A stretch of 64,000 nucleotides of DNA from Marinilactibacillus sp036039175 (GTDB lineage Bacteria; Bacillota; Bacilli; Lactobacillales; Carnobacteriaceae_A), in NCBI RefSeq assembly GCF_036039175.1, contig NZ_JAYXKP010000001.1:496001-560000 (forward strand). The letters are read 5' to 3'. The position numbers were made by a program, and so were the translations under genes. Of this stretch, positions 42,947 to 52,720 are shown piece after piece. The stretch's first letter is position 1, and each line of letters opens with the position of its first letter. The notes beneath the pieces were generated by a model. The model made no database searches. It had not been told where the DNA came from and saw nothing but the letters and a program-made list of their open reading frames with translations.

Positions 42947-43667
42947 GTGTCCTCCTAACAGTTGTTCCGATATTTTCTCCTAATACTGCTCTTTTGATAT
43001 TACCTGTTTCATTTAAATTGAATACAACTAGTGGCATGTCATTATCCATACTTAACGATGAAGCTGTTGTGTCCATTACTTGTAGTGACTGATTGATAAT
43101 TTCTAAATAAGTCAGTTTTTCGTATTTAACAGCAGTCGCATCTTTATTCGGATCAGCTGAGTAAATACCATCAACGTTGTTCTTGGCCATCATGATTACA
43201 TCAGCATTGATTTCAGCTGCTCTTAAAGCTGCAGTAGTATCTGTTGAAAAATACGGACTACCAATTCCACCTGCAAAAATAACTACACGACCTTTTTCAA
43301 GGTGACGAATCGCTTTTCTACGGATATATGGTTCAGCAACTTGTCTCATTTCAATAGAAGTCTGAACACGTGTCGGTACACCATTGTTTTCAAGACAATC
43401 TTGTAAGGCTAAAGCGTTCATCACTGTAGCAATCATACCCATATAATCAGCTTGAGAACGTTCCATACCCATTTCAGAGCCTACATGGCCTCTCCATATG
43501 TTCCCGCCGCCAACGACGATGGCCATTTCAATACCTAGATCATGTACTTCTTTGATCTCTTGGCAGATTTCGTCAATAGTTGGAGGTTGAATACCAAAAC
43601 CAGAGTCTCCAGCCAATGCTTCTCCACTTAATTTTAAAACAATTCTTTTATATTTAGGTTCTAACAT
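42936..43667 (-). CDS. pyrH: UMP kinase
   Basis: Bacterial-type amino-acid-kinase-fold enzyme that phosphorylates UMP to UDP. RIVLKLSGEALAG at the N-terminus, VVGGGNIWRG and the late DIMLMAKN-like segment (here DVIMMAKNNVDGIYSADP) are typical. The start at 43667 is chosen because GGAGGG lies 6 nt upstream; the frame is open to 43688. It is followed directly by frr, as in most bacteria. A terminator separates it from tsf. Confidence 0.96.
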   Translation of the reverse strand: MLEPKYKRIVLKLSGEALAGDSGFGIQPPTIDEICQEIKEVHDLGIEMAIVVGGGNIWRGHVGSEMGMERSQADYMGMIATVMNALALQDCLENNGVPTRVQTSIEMRQVAEPYIRRKAIRHLEKGRVVIFAGGIGSPYFSTDTTAALRAAEINADVIMMAKNNVDGIYSADPNKDATAVKYEKLTYLEIINQSLQVMDTTASSLSMDNDMPLVVFNLNETGNIKRAVLGENIGTTVRRTHDE

Positions 43668-43758
43668 CTTATTCCCTCCATCAGTCATACAGGACTAGTT
43701 TACCATATTCCATCTTGCTGGTCATTACAAAAAAAGGCTTTTATATGTATCAGACTCT

Positions 43759-43795
43759 AAAAAAGGCAGGAACGCTAATTACTACGTTCCCACCC
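43759..43795 (-). terminator. Terminator after tsf
   Basis: On the minus strand GGGTGGGAACG pairs imperfectly with CGTTCCTGCC, followed by T6, directly after the tsf stop. Confidence 0.75.
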
Positions 43796-43812
43796 ATTTT
43801 AAAGACTATGCC

Positions 43813-44697
43813 TTATTTTTTAGCTAGTTGGCTTTGTACTTCAGCAGCAAAATCTTCAGAACGTTTTTCAATTCCTTCTCCAACTTCATAACGGATGAAT
43901 GATTTGATTGTTGCGCCATTCTCTTTCAAATATTGACCAACAGTTTTGTCTGAATCTTTAACGTAAGGCTGATCTACAAGACTGATTTCAGCTAACCATT
44001 TGCTTAAACGGCCTTGGACCATTTTTTCAACGATATTAGCTGGTTTACCTTCGTTTTTAGCTTGTTCTGAAAGCACGCTTAATTCGTGATCGCGTGTTTC
44101 TTGAGGCACTTCATCACGAGTGATGTATTTAGGGTTGATTGCTGCAATGTGCATAGCAACATTACGAGCGATCTCTTCGTTATCAGTTCCTTCAACAAGT
44201 GCAAGAACTGTAATACGTCCACCCATGTGCTCATAGTCACCGAAAACTTGGTTGTCAGTTTTTTCTAAACGAGCGAAACGACGTAGAGTAATTTTCTCTC
44301 CGATTGTTTGAGTTGCTTCAGTAATGACAGCTCCAACAGTTTCACCATTCATTTCAACTTCCAATGCTTCTTCAACAGTAGCAGGGTTGTTTTCAACGAT
44401 TGATTTAGAAATACCTTTAACAAGGTTTTGGAATTTTTCATTTTTAGAAACAAAGTCAGTTTCAGAGTTAATCTCAGCAATTGCTGCAGAGTTTCCTGCT
44501 GCATAAACGTTTGCTAATCCTTCAGCCGCGATACGGTCTGCTTTTTTAGCTGCTTTAGAAACACCTTTTTCGCGTAGGTAATCTACCGCTGCGTTTAAAT
44601 CTCCGTCTGTTTCTACAAGTGCTTTTTTAGCGTCCATCATTCCAACGCCTGTTTTGTCGCGCAATTCTTTTACTTGAGCTGCTTTAATGTTTGCCAA
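43813..44697 (-). CDS. tsf: Elongation factor Ts
   Basis: A 294-residue guanine exchange factor for EF-Tu. It has the N-terminal UBA-like domain (KELRDKTGVGMMDAKKAL), the conserved NSETDFVSKNEKF core segment and dimerisation repeats. GGAGG precedes the ATG. It follows rpsB by 52 nt with no terminator, the near-universal rpsB-tsf order. Confidence 0.97.
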   Translation of the reverse strand: MANIKAAQVKELRDKTGVGMMDAKKALVETDGDLNAAVDYLREKGVSKAAKKADRIAAEGLANVYAAGNSAAIAEINSETDFVSKNEKFQNLVKGISKSIVENNPATVEEALEVEMNGETVGAVITEATQTIGEKITLRRFARLEKTDNQVFGDYEHMGGRITVLALVEGTDNEEIARNVAMHIAAINPKYITRDEVPQETRDHELSVLSEQAKNEGKPANIVEKMVQGRLSKWLAEISLVDQPYVKDSDKTVGQYLKENGATIKSFIRYEVGEGIEKRSEDFAAEVQSQLAKK

Positions 44698-44749
44698 TGT
44701 TTTTCCTCCTAATCGAATTGTACCTAATTTTTAGTAGTTAGATTAAAAA

Positions 44750-45508
44750 TTATGCGTTGTCGCCTTCTACAACTTCTACAATTTCATCAAGTGAGTCAGA
44801 TTTAACTTCTTCTTCAAATCCTTCTTCACCTTGGTTACCTTCGATAATAGCGTCAGCAACAGTTTTAGTTAATAATTTAACTGCACGGATTGCATCGTCA
44901 TTTGAAGGGATGATTACATCGATTTCGTCTGGATCACAGTTAGTATCTACCATAGCGATGATAGGGATGTTTAATTTTTGAGCTTCTTTTACTGCGATGT
45001 GCTCTTTACGAGGATCAACAATAAATAGAGCGTCAGGACGTTTAGGCATATCTTTGATTCCGCCCAAGAATTTTTCTAGACGATCGCGTTCTTTGATTAA
45101 AAGACCAACTTCTTTTTTAGGAAGTGCTTCGAAAGTTCCGTCTTCTTCCATTTTTTCAAGTTGTTTTAAGCGAGTAATACGTTTTTGGATTGTATCCCAG
45201 TTAGTAAGTGTTCCACCTAACCAACGGTGATTGATATAGTAAGCGCCTGCTCTGATTGCTTCTTCTTTGATAGCATCTTGAGCTTGTTTTTTAGTTCCTA
45301 CAAAAAGAACTGTTCCACCATCTTCAGCGATTTCACGAACATAGTTGTATGCTTGGTCGATCATACGAACTGTTTTTTGTAAATCGATGATGTAGATTCC
45401 GTTTCTTTCTGTAAAGATATAACGTTTCATTTTCGGGTTCCAGCGACGTGTCTGGTGTCCAAAGTGAACTCCTGATTCTAATAGTTGTTTCATTGATACT
45501 ACTGCCAT
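44750..45508 (-). CDS. rpsB: 30S ribosomal protein S2
   Basis: A 252-residue S2 protein that joins late in 30S assembly. MKQLLESGVHFGHQTRRWNPKM, the RWLGGTLTNW block and LFIVDPRKEHIAVKEA are diagnostic. The C-terminus is acidic. GGAGGAA precedes the ATG. It is read from a promoter about 125-155 nt upstream and has a structured leader that may be autoregulatory. Confidence 0.98.
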   Translation of the reverse strand: MAVVSMKQLLESGVHFGHQTRRWNPKMKRYIFTERNGIYIIDLQKTVRMIDQAYNYVREIAEDGGTVLFVGTKKQAQDAIKEEAIRAGAYYINHRWLGGTLTNWDTIQKRITRLKQLEKMEEDGTFEALPKKEVGLLIKERDRLEKFLGGIKDMPKRPDALFIVDPRKEHIAVKEAQKLNIPIIAMVDTNCDPDEIDVIIPSNDDAIRAVKLLTKTVADAIIEGNQGEEGFEEEVKSDSLDEIVEVVEGDNA

Positions 45509-45540
45509 TTGTACATTCCTCCATTATGGTTTTTTTCTTC

Positions 45541-45665
45541 CTCTGTTTTCACTTGTATGAAGACTCCATGGCTACAGAGCACCTTTCATTACATCCAACA
45601 AAGTGTGAAATTTAGTGTATTTTTACACCGTCTTTAAGTATACACATTAAAAATCCAAATTGCAA
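45541..45665 (-). promoter_or_regulatory. rpsB promoter and leader
   Basis: On the minus strand -35 TTGCAA (45665-45660), a 17-nt spacer and -10 TATACT (45642-45637). The transcribed leader contains a closing stem CTCTGT/ACAGAG (45579-45574 with 45546-45541) about 35 nt before the start. S2 autoregulates its operon in several bacteria, so this may be the target, but I did not recognise a named motif. Confidence 0.65.
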
Positions 45666-45749
45666 ATCAAAAAAATAAAACTTGATTCTTCTATATGATT
45701 ATCGCATACTAATGAGGTTCAGTGAAATTGTTAAAGGAAGTGTTTATCC

Positions 45750-46343
45750 GTGTTCTTTTCTTTTGTTCGTGGCTTTATACGTATTTTGATATTGATTTTT
45801 AATGGTAAGCCAACTTATATCAATCGCGAAAAATTGCCCAAAGATGAAACTTACGTGATCATTGCACCCCATCGATCATTAATTGATCCTGTTTTTATCG
45901 CATTGGCGGCTAGTCCGCGTCAATTCTGTTTTATGGCTAAAAAAGAATTATTTGATCATAAAATTTTTGGTTGGTTTATCTCCAAATTAAATGCATTTCC
46001 AGTAGATAGAGATAATCCAAAACCAAGTGCAATAAAACAACCGGTTAAAATATTGAAAGAAAACAAGTTAAGTTTAGTGATTTTCCCGACAGGTACAAGA
46101 CACTCCCAAGAACTTAAAGGTGGTGCTGTAACAATCGCGAGAATGAGTAAGCGTCAGATCGTTCCTGTTGTTTACGAAGGCCCTTATTCAATCAAAGAAA
46201 TATTCACTCGAAAAAAAGCTGTCGTTAAAATTGGTGACCCTTTTTATGTAGAAAGAAAGATTGAAGGCATTGAAGATGTCAATCAGTATTACTCTGACAA
46301 AATTCAAAAATCCTTTGAAGAACTTGACCGATTAAATAAATAA
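45750..46343 (+). CDS. plsC: 1-acyl-sn-glycerol-3-phosphate acyltransferase (PlsC family)
   Basis: A 197-residue membrane-associated acyltransferase that should add the second acyl chain to make phosphatidic acid, feeding CdsA. The HX4D motif (PHRSLIDP, about 46-53) and the FPTGTRH motif (about 117-123) are both present. An N-terminal hydrophobic segment is seen. The start codon is GTG with AAAGGAAG 9 nt upstream. It is a lone plus-strand gene. Confidence 0.88.
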   Translation: MFFSFVRGFIRILILIFNGKPTYINREKLPKDETYVIIAPHRSLIDPVFIALAASPRQFCFMAKKELFDHKIFGWFISKLNAFPVDRDNPKPSAIKQPVKILKENKLSLVIFPTGTRHSQELKGGAVTIARMSKRQIVPVVYEGPYSIKEIFTRKKAVVKIGDPFYVERKIEGIEDVNQYYSDKIQKSFEELDRLNK

Positions 46344-46344
46344 T

Positions 46345-46378
46345 AAAAAGCATGGCCCCGTTGAGGGCCATGCTTTTT
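46345..46378. terminator. Bidirectional terminator between plsC and the ABC genes
   Basis: A perfect 14-bp stem (AAAAAGCATGGCCC, GGGCCATGCTTTTT) with a 6-nt loop ends one base before the stop codon of the convergent ABC gene. Confidence 0.93.
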
Positions 46379-48169
46379 CTAACTCAACTGTAATCCAATA
46401 TTTTGTAGTTCATACATATCTTTGTATTTCCCACCACTAGCAATCAGTTCATCGTGAGAGCCACGTTCGATAATTCTGCCGTTATCCAGTACAAGTATTT
46501 GATCTGCGTCTCTAATCGTTGAGAGTCTATGGGCAATAGCTACTGTAGTACGCCCTTTTCTCATACGATTCAACCCTTCTTGAATAAGTGCTTCCGTTTC
46601 AGTATCAATATTAGCCGTTGCTTCGTCTAGTATTAGGATTTTTGGATCTCTAACAATGGTGCTCGCAAACGAAATCAATTGTTTCTGTCCACTTGAGAAG
46701 CTTGCTCCACGTTCAACAACTTTCGCATCGTATTGTCCAGGTAGGTCTTCAATAAATTGATCTGCTTGCACGAATTTTGCCGCTTTTATAATCTCACCAT
46801 CTTTGATTTGATCATTTTTAATTCGTATATTGTCTTTTATTGTTCCATAGAAAAGGAAAGAGTCTTGTAGAACAAGTCCCGTTTTTTGTCTTAACTCTCT
46901 CATCGGATATTCTTTAATGGATCGACCGTCAATCAGAACTTCTCCGCTCTGGAAGTCGTAGAACCGCATCAAAACATTGATAATTGAAGACTTTCCACTC
47001 CCTGTATGACCAACTAAAGCTACCGTTTCTCCTGGATTAACAGTAAAATTGATATTTTTAAGGACGTCTGTTTTTCCATCATATGAAAATGAAACATCTT
47101 TGAATTCGATTTTCCCTATTTCGATGGTTGCATCAGGGTTGTCTTCTTGCTCAGGTACATATTCTTCATTGTCCATAACAGTCAGAATACGACTGCTTGA
47201 AATAATCCCGTCTTGGAACAAGCTTAAACTATCCATCAGTCTTGTTAATGGTCTAAAAAAGTCATTTGCATAAGACGTAAAGGCATAGATAATCCCGACT
47301 TCTACAGGACTTTGCAGTGCATTCACTCCGAAGATAGCGAGTATTAGAACAACTGCTAAGGTGTATAAGAAATTAATGACCGGGCTTAATAGAATGGCAT
47401 TGATTCTAACCATTGAGTATCTTGAATCATAGTAAGATTGATTCGTCTCCTCGAATTCTTTCTGCAATCTTCGTTCCTGTCTGAATTGCTGAATGATCGA
47501 CATACCATTAATGGTCTCAGCAAGTTTCGTATTCAAAGAACTCAACTTAGATTTCATTTCAATATAGGTCTTTGAACTATAGACTTGATAAAATCTAATG
47601 ACCAGTAGTAAAACGGGCGCAAACAATAAAATCCATATAGCGACCGATGCATCTAGGAAGAACATTGCCCCCAATGAAATGACTACACCGAACACACCTT
47701 GCATAATGGTCAAGAAAACATTCCAGAAATCTTTCATTGCTTCTGTATCATTTGTCGCTCTTGTAATGATCCATCCTGTAGAGGTCTGATCGAAAAAGCG
47801 CATTCCTAGACTGTGTAACTTGGTATAAAGACTTTCCCTAATATTCTTGACCGTTTTTTCAGAAGCCATGTTGAAGATATAAAGTTCAAAATACCACACA
47901 ACCATTCTAATCAATGTAACCCCAAAATGAAGGGATGCAAAGAATATTATTGTGCTAAGTGTGGCTGCACCAGGTGTAATGTGATCATCTATAAATACTT
48001 GTATGATCCTGGGAAGAATAGCGTTGATAATCGCCAATACAATACTTAATCCAATGGCAAATGCAAACTGGAATCTATAAGGATGAGCATATTTGAGAAT
48101 TCTTTTAAGCACATGCATTTGTTGCTTAAAAGGCATCGTTTTGTTCTTTATTGTTTCTTGCTGCTCCAT
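46379..48169 (-). CDS. ABC exporter half, catalytic Walker-B subunit (YheH/LmrD-like)
   Basis: A 596-residue half-transporter with six membrane helices and one ATPase domain. Walker A is VGHTGSGKSSI, and Walker B ends ILILDEATANID with the catalytic Glu. The signature loop is degenerate, FSSGQ instead of LSGGQ, and the switch His is kept (AIAHRLS). It shares one base (TAATG) with the end of the preceding ABC gene. This pattern fits the subunit that supplies the catalytic Glu in heterodimeric exporters such as LmrCD or BmrCD. Lipids, drugs or peptides are all possible substrates. Confidence 0.9.
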   Translation of the reverse strand: MEQQETIKNKTMPFKQQMHVLKRILKYAHPYRFQFAFAIGLSIVLAIINAILPRIIQVFIDDHITPGAATLSTIIFFASLHFGVTLIRMVVWYFELYIFNMASEKTVKNIRESLYTKLHSLGMRFFDQTSTGWIITRATNDTEAMKDFWNVFLTIMQGVFGVVISLGAMFFLDASVAIWILLFAPVLLLVIRFYQVYSSKTYIEMKSKLSSLNTKLAETINGMSIIQQFRQERRLQKEFEETNQSYYDSRYSMVRINAILLSPVINFLYTLAVVLILAIFGVNALQSPVEVGIIYAFTSYANDFFRPLTRLMDSLSLFQDGIISSSRILTVMDNEEYVPEQEDNPDATIEIGKIEFKDVSFSYDGKTDVLKNINFTVNPGETVALVGHTGSGKSSIINVLMRFYDFQSGEVLIDGRSIKEYPMRELRQKTGLVLQDSFLFYGTIKDNIRIKNDQIKDGEIIKAAKFVQADQFIEDLPGQYDAKVVERGASFSSGQKQLISFASTIVRDPKILILDEATANIDTETEALIQEGLNRMRKGRTTVAIAHRLSTIRDADQILVLDNGRIIERGSHDELIASGGKYKDMYELQNIGLQLS

Positions 48170-49920
48170 TATATATCCTCCCCTTCCAGTTTTTGTTCAA
48201 GTTGTTGCTGTTGATACATATCTTTATACCAACCATCTAACTCTAGTAATTCTTTATGGGTTCCTCGCTCTACGATGGTCCCTTGTTCTACTACAATAAT
48301 TTCTTCCGCGTGCATTACAGAACTTATTCTGTGAGCAGCAATAATTGTCGTTTGGTTACGGCGTTTACGTTTCAATCCAGAAAGAATACTTTCTTCTGTT
48401 TTCGCATCAACTGCTGAGAGCGAATCATCTAAAATCATAAGTTCTGGATTTGTAATGATTGCTCTAGCAATAGAAATCCTTTGTTTCTGACCACCTGAAA
48501 GCGAAACACCACGTTCACCTACTTGCGTGTCATATCCATTTGGTAAGTTAAGAATATCTTCATGTATATCCGCAAGCTTAGCCGCTTCTTCTACAACGCT
48601 TTGGGGCATAGTTGGATCAGCAAAGCGAATATTATCTCTGATCGTTGTTGAAAATAAATAATTATCCTGAGGCACGTACCCAACTTGTTGGAGCAAAGCA
48701 TTTAACGTGTAGTCTCTAATGTCATGTCCACCATATTGAATATGCCCTTTGTAAGCATCGTACTCTCTCAATAGTAGTTTCAATATGGTTGTTTTACCTG
48801 CTCCAGTCTTACCAACAAGCCCCATTGTATGACCTTTATTTAACTTGAAGTGAACATTTTGTAAAGTAACTGTCTCATCATCTGGATAAGAGAATTTTTT
48901 GATATCAAAATCAAGATTTCCGTTTATAGGTGTTTCTATTGACCCATCTCTTTCTACAATAGAAGATTCTTCTCTTAAAAGGTTTTCTATTCGGTCGTAA
49001 CTTGCTGATCCTCTTTCAATAATATTGAACAATCTACCAATAGCAAACATTGGCCAGACGAGCATCCCTATATAATTGATAAACGTGACAAAATCACCAA
49101 TTGTGATCTCATTTCCTGTAATCAAAATTCCGCCGACTAGTATTGTAAGGAAATAAGAAACCCCCATAATAAGCGTAATAGCTGGATCAAATAAAGAGTC
49201 TATCTTGTAAACCAATCTATTTTTCGCGACAACGTTATCCGTTTGAATCTTGAATTCTTCGATATCTTCTTTTTCTTGTCCGAATGTTTTCAAGACTTTA
49301 ACACCTTGAATGCTTTCTTGCACCTTGTCATTTAATTGTGAAAAAGAAGCTTGGGCATCCTTAAATCGTAGATGAAGTTTTCGGCCTAATATTCTTGAAG
49401 TGATTGCTAGTAAAGGTAATGGGAATACCGCTAAAAGTGTCAGTCTCCAATCAACGAGGAAAATCATTGCTAGCAATGTAGTCAACCCTACACTAATTGC
49501 ATCCGCCATCGTCAAAATACCGCCACCTGCGACCATCCGCAAACCTCTTAGGTCATTTGTAGCATGGGCCATTAAGTCTCCCGCCCGGTACTTCTGAAAA
49601 AACTGGCTGTCCATACTGGTAAAATGATTATATAATTGCTCTCTGACTAATTGTTCCAGTTTTGCAGCGTTCCCCCAAATCCTCATGCGCCAAATATATC
49701 TAAATACATATTGTCCAACTGCAGATGCCGCCAGAATACCTAACCAAAATGTTAATGACTGGCTCGTAATACTATTTGTCTCAATTTCATCTACTACTAT
49801 CCCTATGATTCTAGGGGGAATCAGTTGAAGTAAAGCCACTGTAACAAGGGAAAAAATCCCTATCATGTATGACTTTTTTTCTCTACGGAAAAACCACCCT
49901 AACCGCTTGAATATATCCAT
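48169..49920 (-). CDS. ABC exporter half, degenerate Walker-B subunit (YheI/LmrC-like)
   Basis: A 583-residue half-transporter with six membrane helices followed by an ATPase domain. Walker A is VGKTGAGKTTI, and the signature LSGGQKQRISIA is canonical, but Walker B reads MILDDSLSAVD with Asp where the catalytic Glu would be. This is the complement of its partner. The start at 49920 has AGGAG upstream; an in-frame GTG two codons earlier is an alternative. It is the first gene of the pair. Confidence 0.9.
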   Translation of the reverse strand: MDIFKRLGWFFRREKKSYMIGIFSLVTVALLQLIPPRIIGIVVDEIETNSITSQSLTFWLGILAASAVGQYVFRYIWRMRIWGNAAKLEQLVREQLYNHFTSMDSQFFQKYRAGDLMAHATNDLRGLRMVAGGGILTMADAISVGLTTLLAMIFLVDWRLTLLAVFPLPLLAITSRILGRKLHLRFKDAQASFSQLNDKVQESIQGVKVLKTFGQEKEDIEEFKIQTDNVVAKNRLVYKIDSLFDPAITLIMGVSYFLTILVGGILITGNEITIGDFVTFINYIGMLVWPMFAIGRLFNIIERGSASYDRIENLLREESSIVERDGSIETPINGNLDFDIKKFSYPDDETVTLQNVHFKLNKGHTMGLVGKTGAGKTTILKLLLREYDAYKGHIQYGGHDIRDYTLNALLQQVGYVPQDNYLFSTTIRDNIRFADPTMPQSVVEEAAKLADIHEDILNLPNGYDTQVGERGVSLSGGQKQRISIARAIITNPELMILDDSLSAVDAKTEESILSGLKRKRRNQTTIIAAHRISSVMHAEEIIVVEQGTIVERGTHKELLELDGWYKDMYQQQQLEQKLEGEDI

Positions 49921-50000
49921 GTACACTTTTCTCCTGTTCTTTAGTTTTTAAACCCCTCTACCGATATAACTGATTATGACACCGTGTCATAAGTGTTGAA

Positions 50001-50027
50001 AAAAAGAACGGGCAAAGACGCTGCCCG
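50001..50027 (-). terminator. yneF terminator
   Basis: CGGGCA (50009-50014) and TGCCCG (50022-50027) with a 7-nt loop, followed on the minus strand by T7. Confidence 0.75.
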
Positions 50028-50087
50028 CTACACAAAATTGAACCGTAATGTGATTATTGACTAAATAAGCTCATTAGTCAAAACTTA

Positions 50088-50333
50088 TTACTTCTTATTT
50101 TTATTTTTTGGAGTTTTTTTGTTTTGCGCTTTCATCTGGCTCATCATCTGATTGATTTTTCTTTCAGAAGGTTTTTGACCCATTTGTAGCATCATCATAC
50201 GTAGCATATTTTCATCAATCGGTGGGTTTTTCTCAAAATAATCCATCATATATTTTCTAGATATGAAGAATCCTCCAACCAGTCCACCAATTAAAGCTAG
50301 GATTATTAAAAGTATTGCTAGTCCTGTATTCAT
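50088..50333 (-). CDS. yneF: YneF family (UPF0154) small membrane protein
   Basis: An 81-residue protein with one N-terminal membrane helix (about 4-25, LAILLIILALIGGLVGGFF) and a basic cytosolic tail with FISRKYMMDYFEKNPPI and MMLQMGQKPSERKINQMM, which are hallmarks of UPF0154. Function is unknown. It lies downstream of tkt, as yneF does in B. subtilis. Confidence 0.93.
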   Translation of the reverse strand: MNTGLAILLIILALIGGLVGGFFISRKYMMDYFEKNPPIDENMLRMMMLQMGQKPSERKINQMMSQMKAQNKKTPKNKNKK

Positions 50334-50514
50334 TTCATTAACTCCTTTCTATACGTTCTAGTATATTCAAAATCATCTTTTGGGCTTCTATTAAAGCTAG
50401 TATGATTCGAAACACTCACTCAACTATTCTACACAACTTAGACAGAAAAATAAACCAAAAGTGAATTTTAAATTTCAAAACACTCAAATAGGACATTTTT
50501 AACTACTCATATAA

Positions 50515-50546
50515 AAGAAGAGAAAGGCAGCAGCCTTTCTCTTCTT
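50515..50546 (-). terminator. tkt terminator
   Basis: AAGAAGAGAAAGGC and GCCTTTCTCTTCTT with a 4-nt loop, followed on the minus strand by TTTTATATG. Confidence 0.9.
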
Positions 50547-50595
50547 CAAAGTAGAAACTAATCTTGATCTCTATTAGTTTAATTTGTTGTCTTCA

Positions 50596-52602
50596 TTAGC
50601 CTAATGATAGATATGTTTGAACAACGTTATCTGATGTGAAGCCATAAGACTCCACGACAGCTGGTCCATTACCACTTGCACCAAACTTATCGATTGCGAC
50701 ACTCTTACCGTAAGTCCCAGTATAACGATCCCATCCAAATGAAGATCCCATTTCGATAGAGATACGTTTTGTTACTGAAGCAGGCAGTACAGATTCTTTG
50801 TACTCAGCAGATTGCATATCGAACAAGTCTGTACTTGGCATAGAAACAACAGAAACGTTTTTACCTTGTGCTCTTAATTCTTTTTGCGCTTCAATCGCTA
50901 ATGCGACTTCAGAACCTGTAGCAATTAAAATACCTTCTGGCGTTTCGCTTTCAGCAGGTGAAATAACATACGCACCTTTTTTAACATTTTCTCTAGCCAT
51001 TTCTTTAGAGTTTGTTAAAACAGGTAAGTTTTGACGAGTCAATACCAGCATAGTCGGTCTGTCAGTAGATTTCAAAGCAATCTCCCAAGCAGCCGCTACT
51101 TCATTACCATCAGCTGGTCTGATTAGAGAAAGGTTGTGCATACCTCTAAAACTAGACAATTGTTCAACGGGTTCGTGTGTTGGGCCGTCTTCTCCTACAG
51201 CAACTGAATCATGTGTCAATACATAGATTGCCGGGATTTTTGAAAGTGCAGCAAGACGAACAGCTGGGCGAAGGTAATCACTGAATACGAAGAATGTACC
51301 TACGTAAGACTTCGTTCCTCCGTGTAATAAGATACCGTTCAAGGCCGCTGTCATAGCAAATTCTCTAACACCATACCAGATATTTCTTCCTTCATAATGA
51401 CCTGGTTCAAAATCAGTCTGATTTTTCATCATAGTATTATTAGAGCCTGATAAGTCAGCAGATCCACCCCAAAGATTTGGAATTGAATCAGATAGTGCGT
51501 TCAATACTTCTCCACTCGTTGCTCGCGTAGCAGAAGCGCTGTCTTCTACAGAATAGACTGGCAATGATTCATCCCAGTTTTCTGGTAGTTCTCCACTTAA
51601 TGCTAATTTGAATTTCTCAGCTAGTTCTGAGTGTGTACTTGTATAATCTTCAAGCGCTTTGTTCCAATTCTCTTCTGCTGTTTGGCCTTTATCGACCATA
51701 AGCTCTTTGAATCGTTTGGCAACTTCTTCTGGTACAAAGAAGTCTTCGCCTTCCCATCCATACGCTTTTTTAGCAGCTGTTACACCTTCGGCCCCAAGAG
51801 GAGCGCCGTGAACAGTGTGTGTTCCTGCATTAGGAGCACCAAAGCCGATAACAGTTTTAACTTCAATTAAAGTTGGTTTATCAGTTGATTCTTTTGCAGC
51901 CGTAATGGCTTTATCAATAGCGTCCAAATCGTTACCATCTTCAACAAGAATATGTTCCCAACCATAAGCTTCAAAACGTTTCCCAACGTTTTCGGTGAAA
52001 GCTTTTGAAGTAGGCCCATCCAAAGAAATGTCGTTGGAATCATAAAGCATGATCATTTTACCTAATTTAAGGTGTCCTGCTAGAGAAGCCGCTTCTTGAG
52101 ATACGCCTTCCATTAAATCACCATCTCCACATAGTGCATATGTGTAGTGATCAACGATGTTGTGGTCTCCCTGATTATAGGTTGAAGCCAAGTGCGCTTC
52201 TGCCATAGCCATACCTACTGCATTCGCTACGCCTTGTCCTAAAGGACCAGTCGTTGCTTCAACACCGTCAGTATAGTGTACTTCAGGGTGTCCTGGTGTA
52301 CGACTATCTAGCTGACGGAAATTCTTCAAATCATCAACTGTTACATCATAACCTGCTAAATGCAATAAGCTATAAAGTAACATTGATCCGTGTCCAGCAG
52401 ACAAAACAAAGCGATCGCGATCGAACCATTTCGAATTTTTCGGATTAACATTCAAGTGACGTGTCCATAGTGTGTAAGCCATTGGTGCAGCACCCATTGG
52501 TAATCCAGGGTGTCCAGAATTTGCTTTTTGAACGCCGTCAATACTAAGAGTTCGAATTGTATCTACAGCCATTTGATCAGTTTTATCAAACAAGTAACTC
52601 AT
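50596..52602 (-). CDS. tkt: Transketolase
   Basis: A 668-residue thiamine-diphosphate enzyme of the pentose phosphate pathway that moves two-carbon units between sugar phosphates. The TPP motif is GDGDLMEGVSQEAASLAGH. Substrate-contact regions (SGHPGLPMGAAPMAY, DGPTHEPVEQL) are intact. A good promoter lies just upstream, so it can be expressed apart from ynzC. Confidence 0.97.
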   Translation of the reverse strand: MSYLFDKTDQMAVDTIRTLSIDGVQKANSGHPGLPMGAAPMAYTLWTRHLNVNPKNSKWFDRDRFVLSAGHGSMLLYSLLHLAGYDVTVDDLKNFRQLDSRTPGHPEVHYTDGVEATTGPLGQGVANAVGMAMAEAHLASTYNQGDHNIVDHYTYALCGDGDLMEGVSQEAASLAGHLKLGKMIMLYDSNDISLDGPTSKAFTENVGKRFEAYGWEHILVEDGNDLDAIDKAITAAKESTDKPTLIEVKTVIGFGAPNAGTHTVHGAPLGAEGVTAAKKAYGWEGEDFFVPEEVAKRFKELMVDKGQTAEENWNKALEDYTSTHSELAEKFKLALSGELPENWDESLPVYSVEDSASATRATSGEVLNALSDSIPNLWGGSADLSGSNNTMMKNQTDFEPGHYEGRNIWYGVREFAMTAALNGILLHGGTKSYVGTFFVFSDYLRPAVRLAALSKIPAIYVLTHDSVAVGEDGPTHEPVEQLSSFRGMHNLSLIRPADGNEVAAAWEIALKSTDRPTMLVLTRQNLPVLTNSKEMARENVKKGAYVISPAESETPEGILIATGSEVALAIEAQKELRAQGKNVSVVSMPSTDLFDMQSAEYKESVLPASVTKRISIEMGSSFGWDRYTGTYGKSVAIDKFGASGNGPAVVESYGFTSDNVVQTYLSLG

Positions 52603-52638
52603 TCCTTCCTATTGCTAAAAGTGGTAACGCTCCTAATC

Positions 52639-52667
52639 ATTGTACTATTTATATTAGTTTTATTCAA
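52639..52667 (-). promoter_or_regulatory. Putative tkt promoter
   Basis: On the minus strand -35 TTGAAT (52667-52662), a 17-nt spacer and -10 TACAAT (52644-52639). Confidence 0.7.
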
Positions 52668-52720
52668 CGCTTTCATAGAACATTCGTAAATTTGTCCGTA
52701 CGTCTTTATTTGGAAGGAGA

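Noticed and set aside
52677..52690. AGAACATTCGTAAA upstream of tkt, sharing GAACATTCGT with the lexA box
   Set aside because: The second half-site is not a GTTC, so it is not a credible LexA box on its own.
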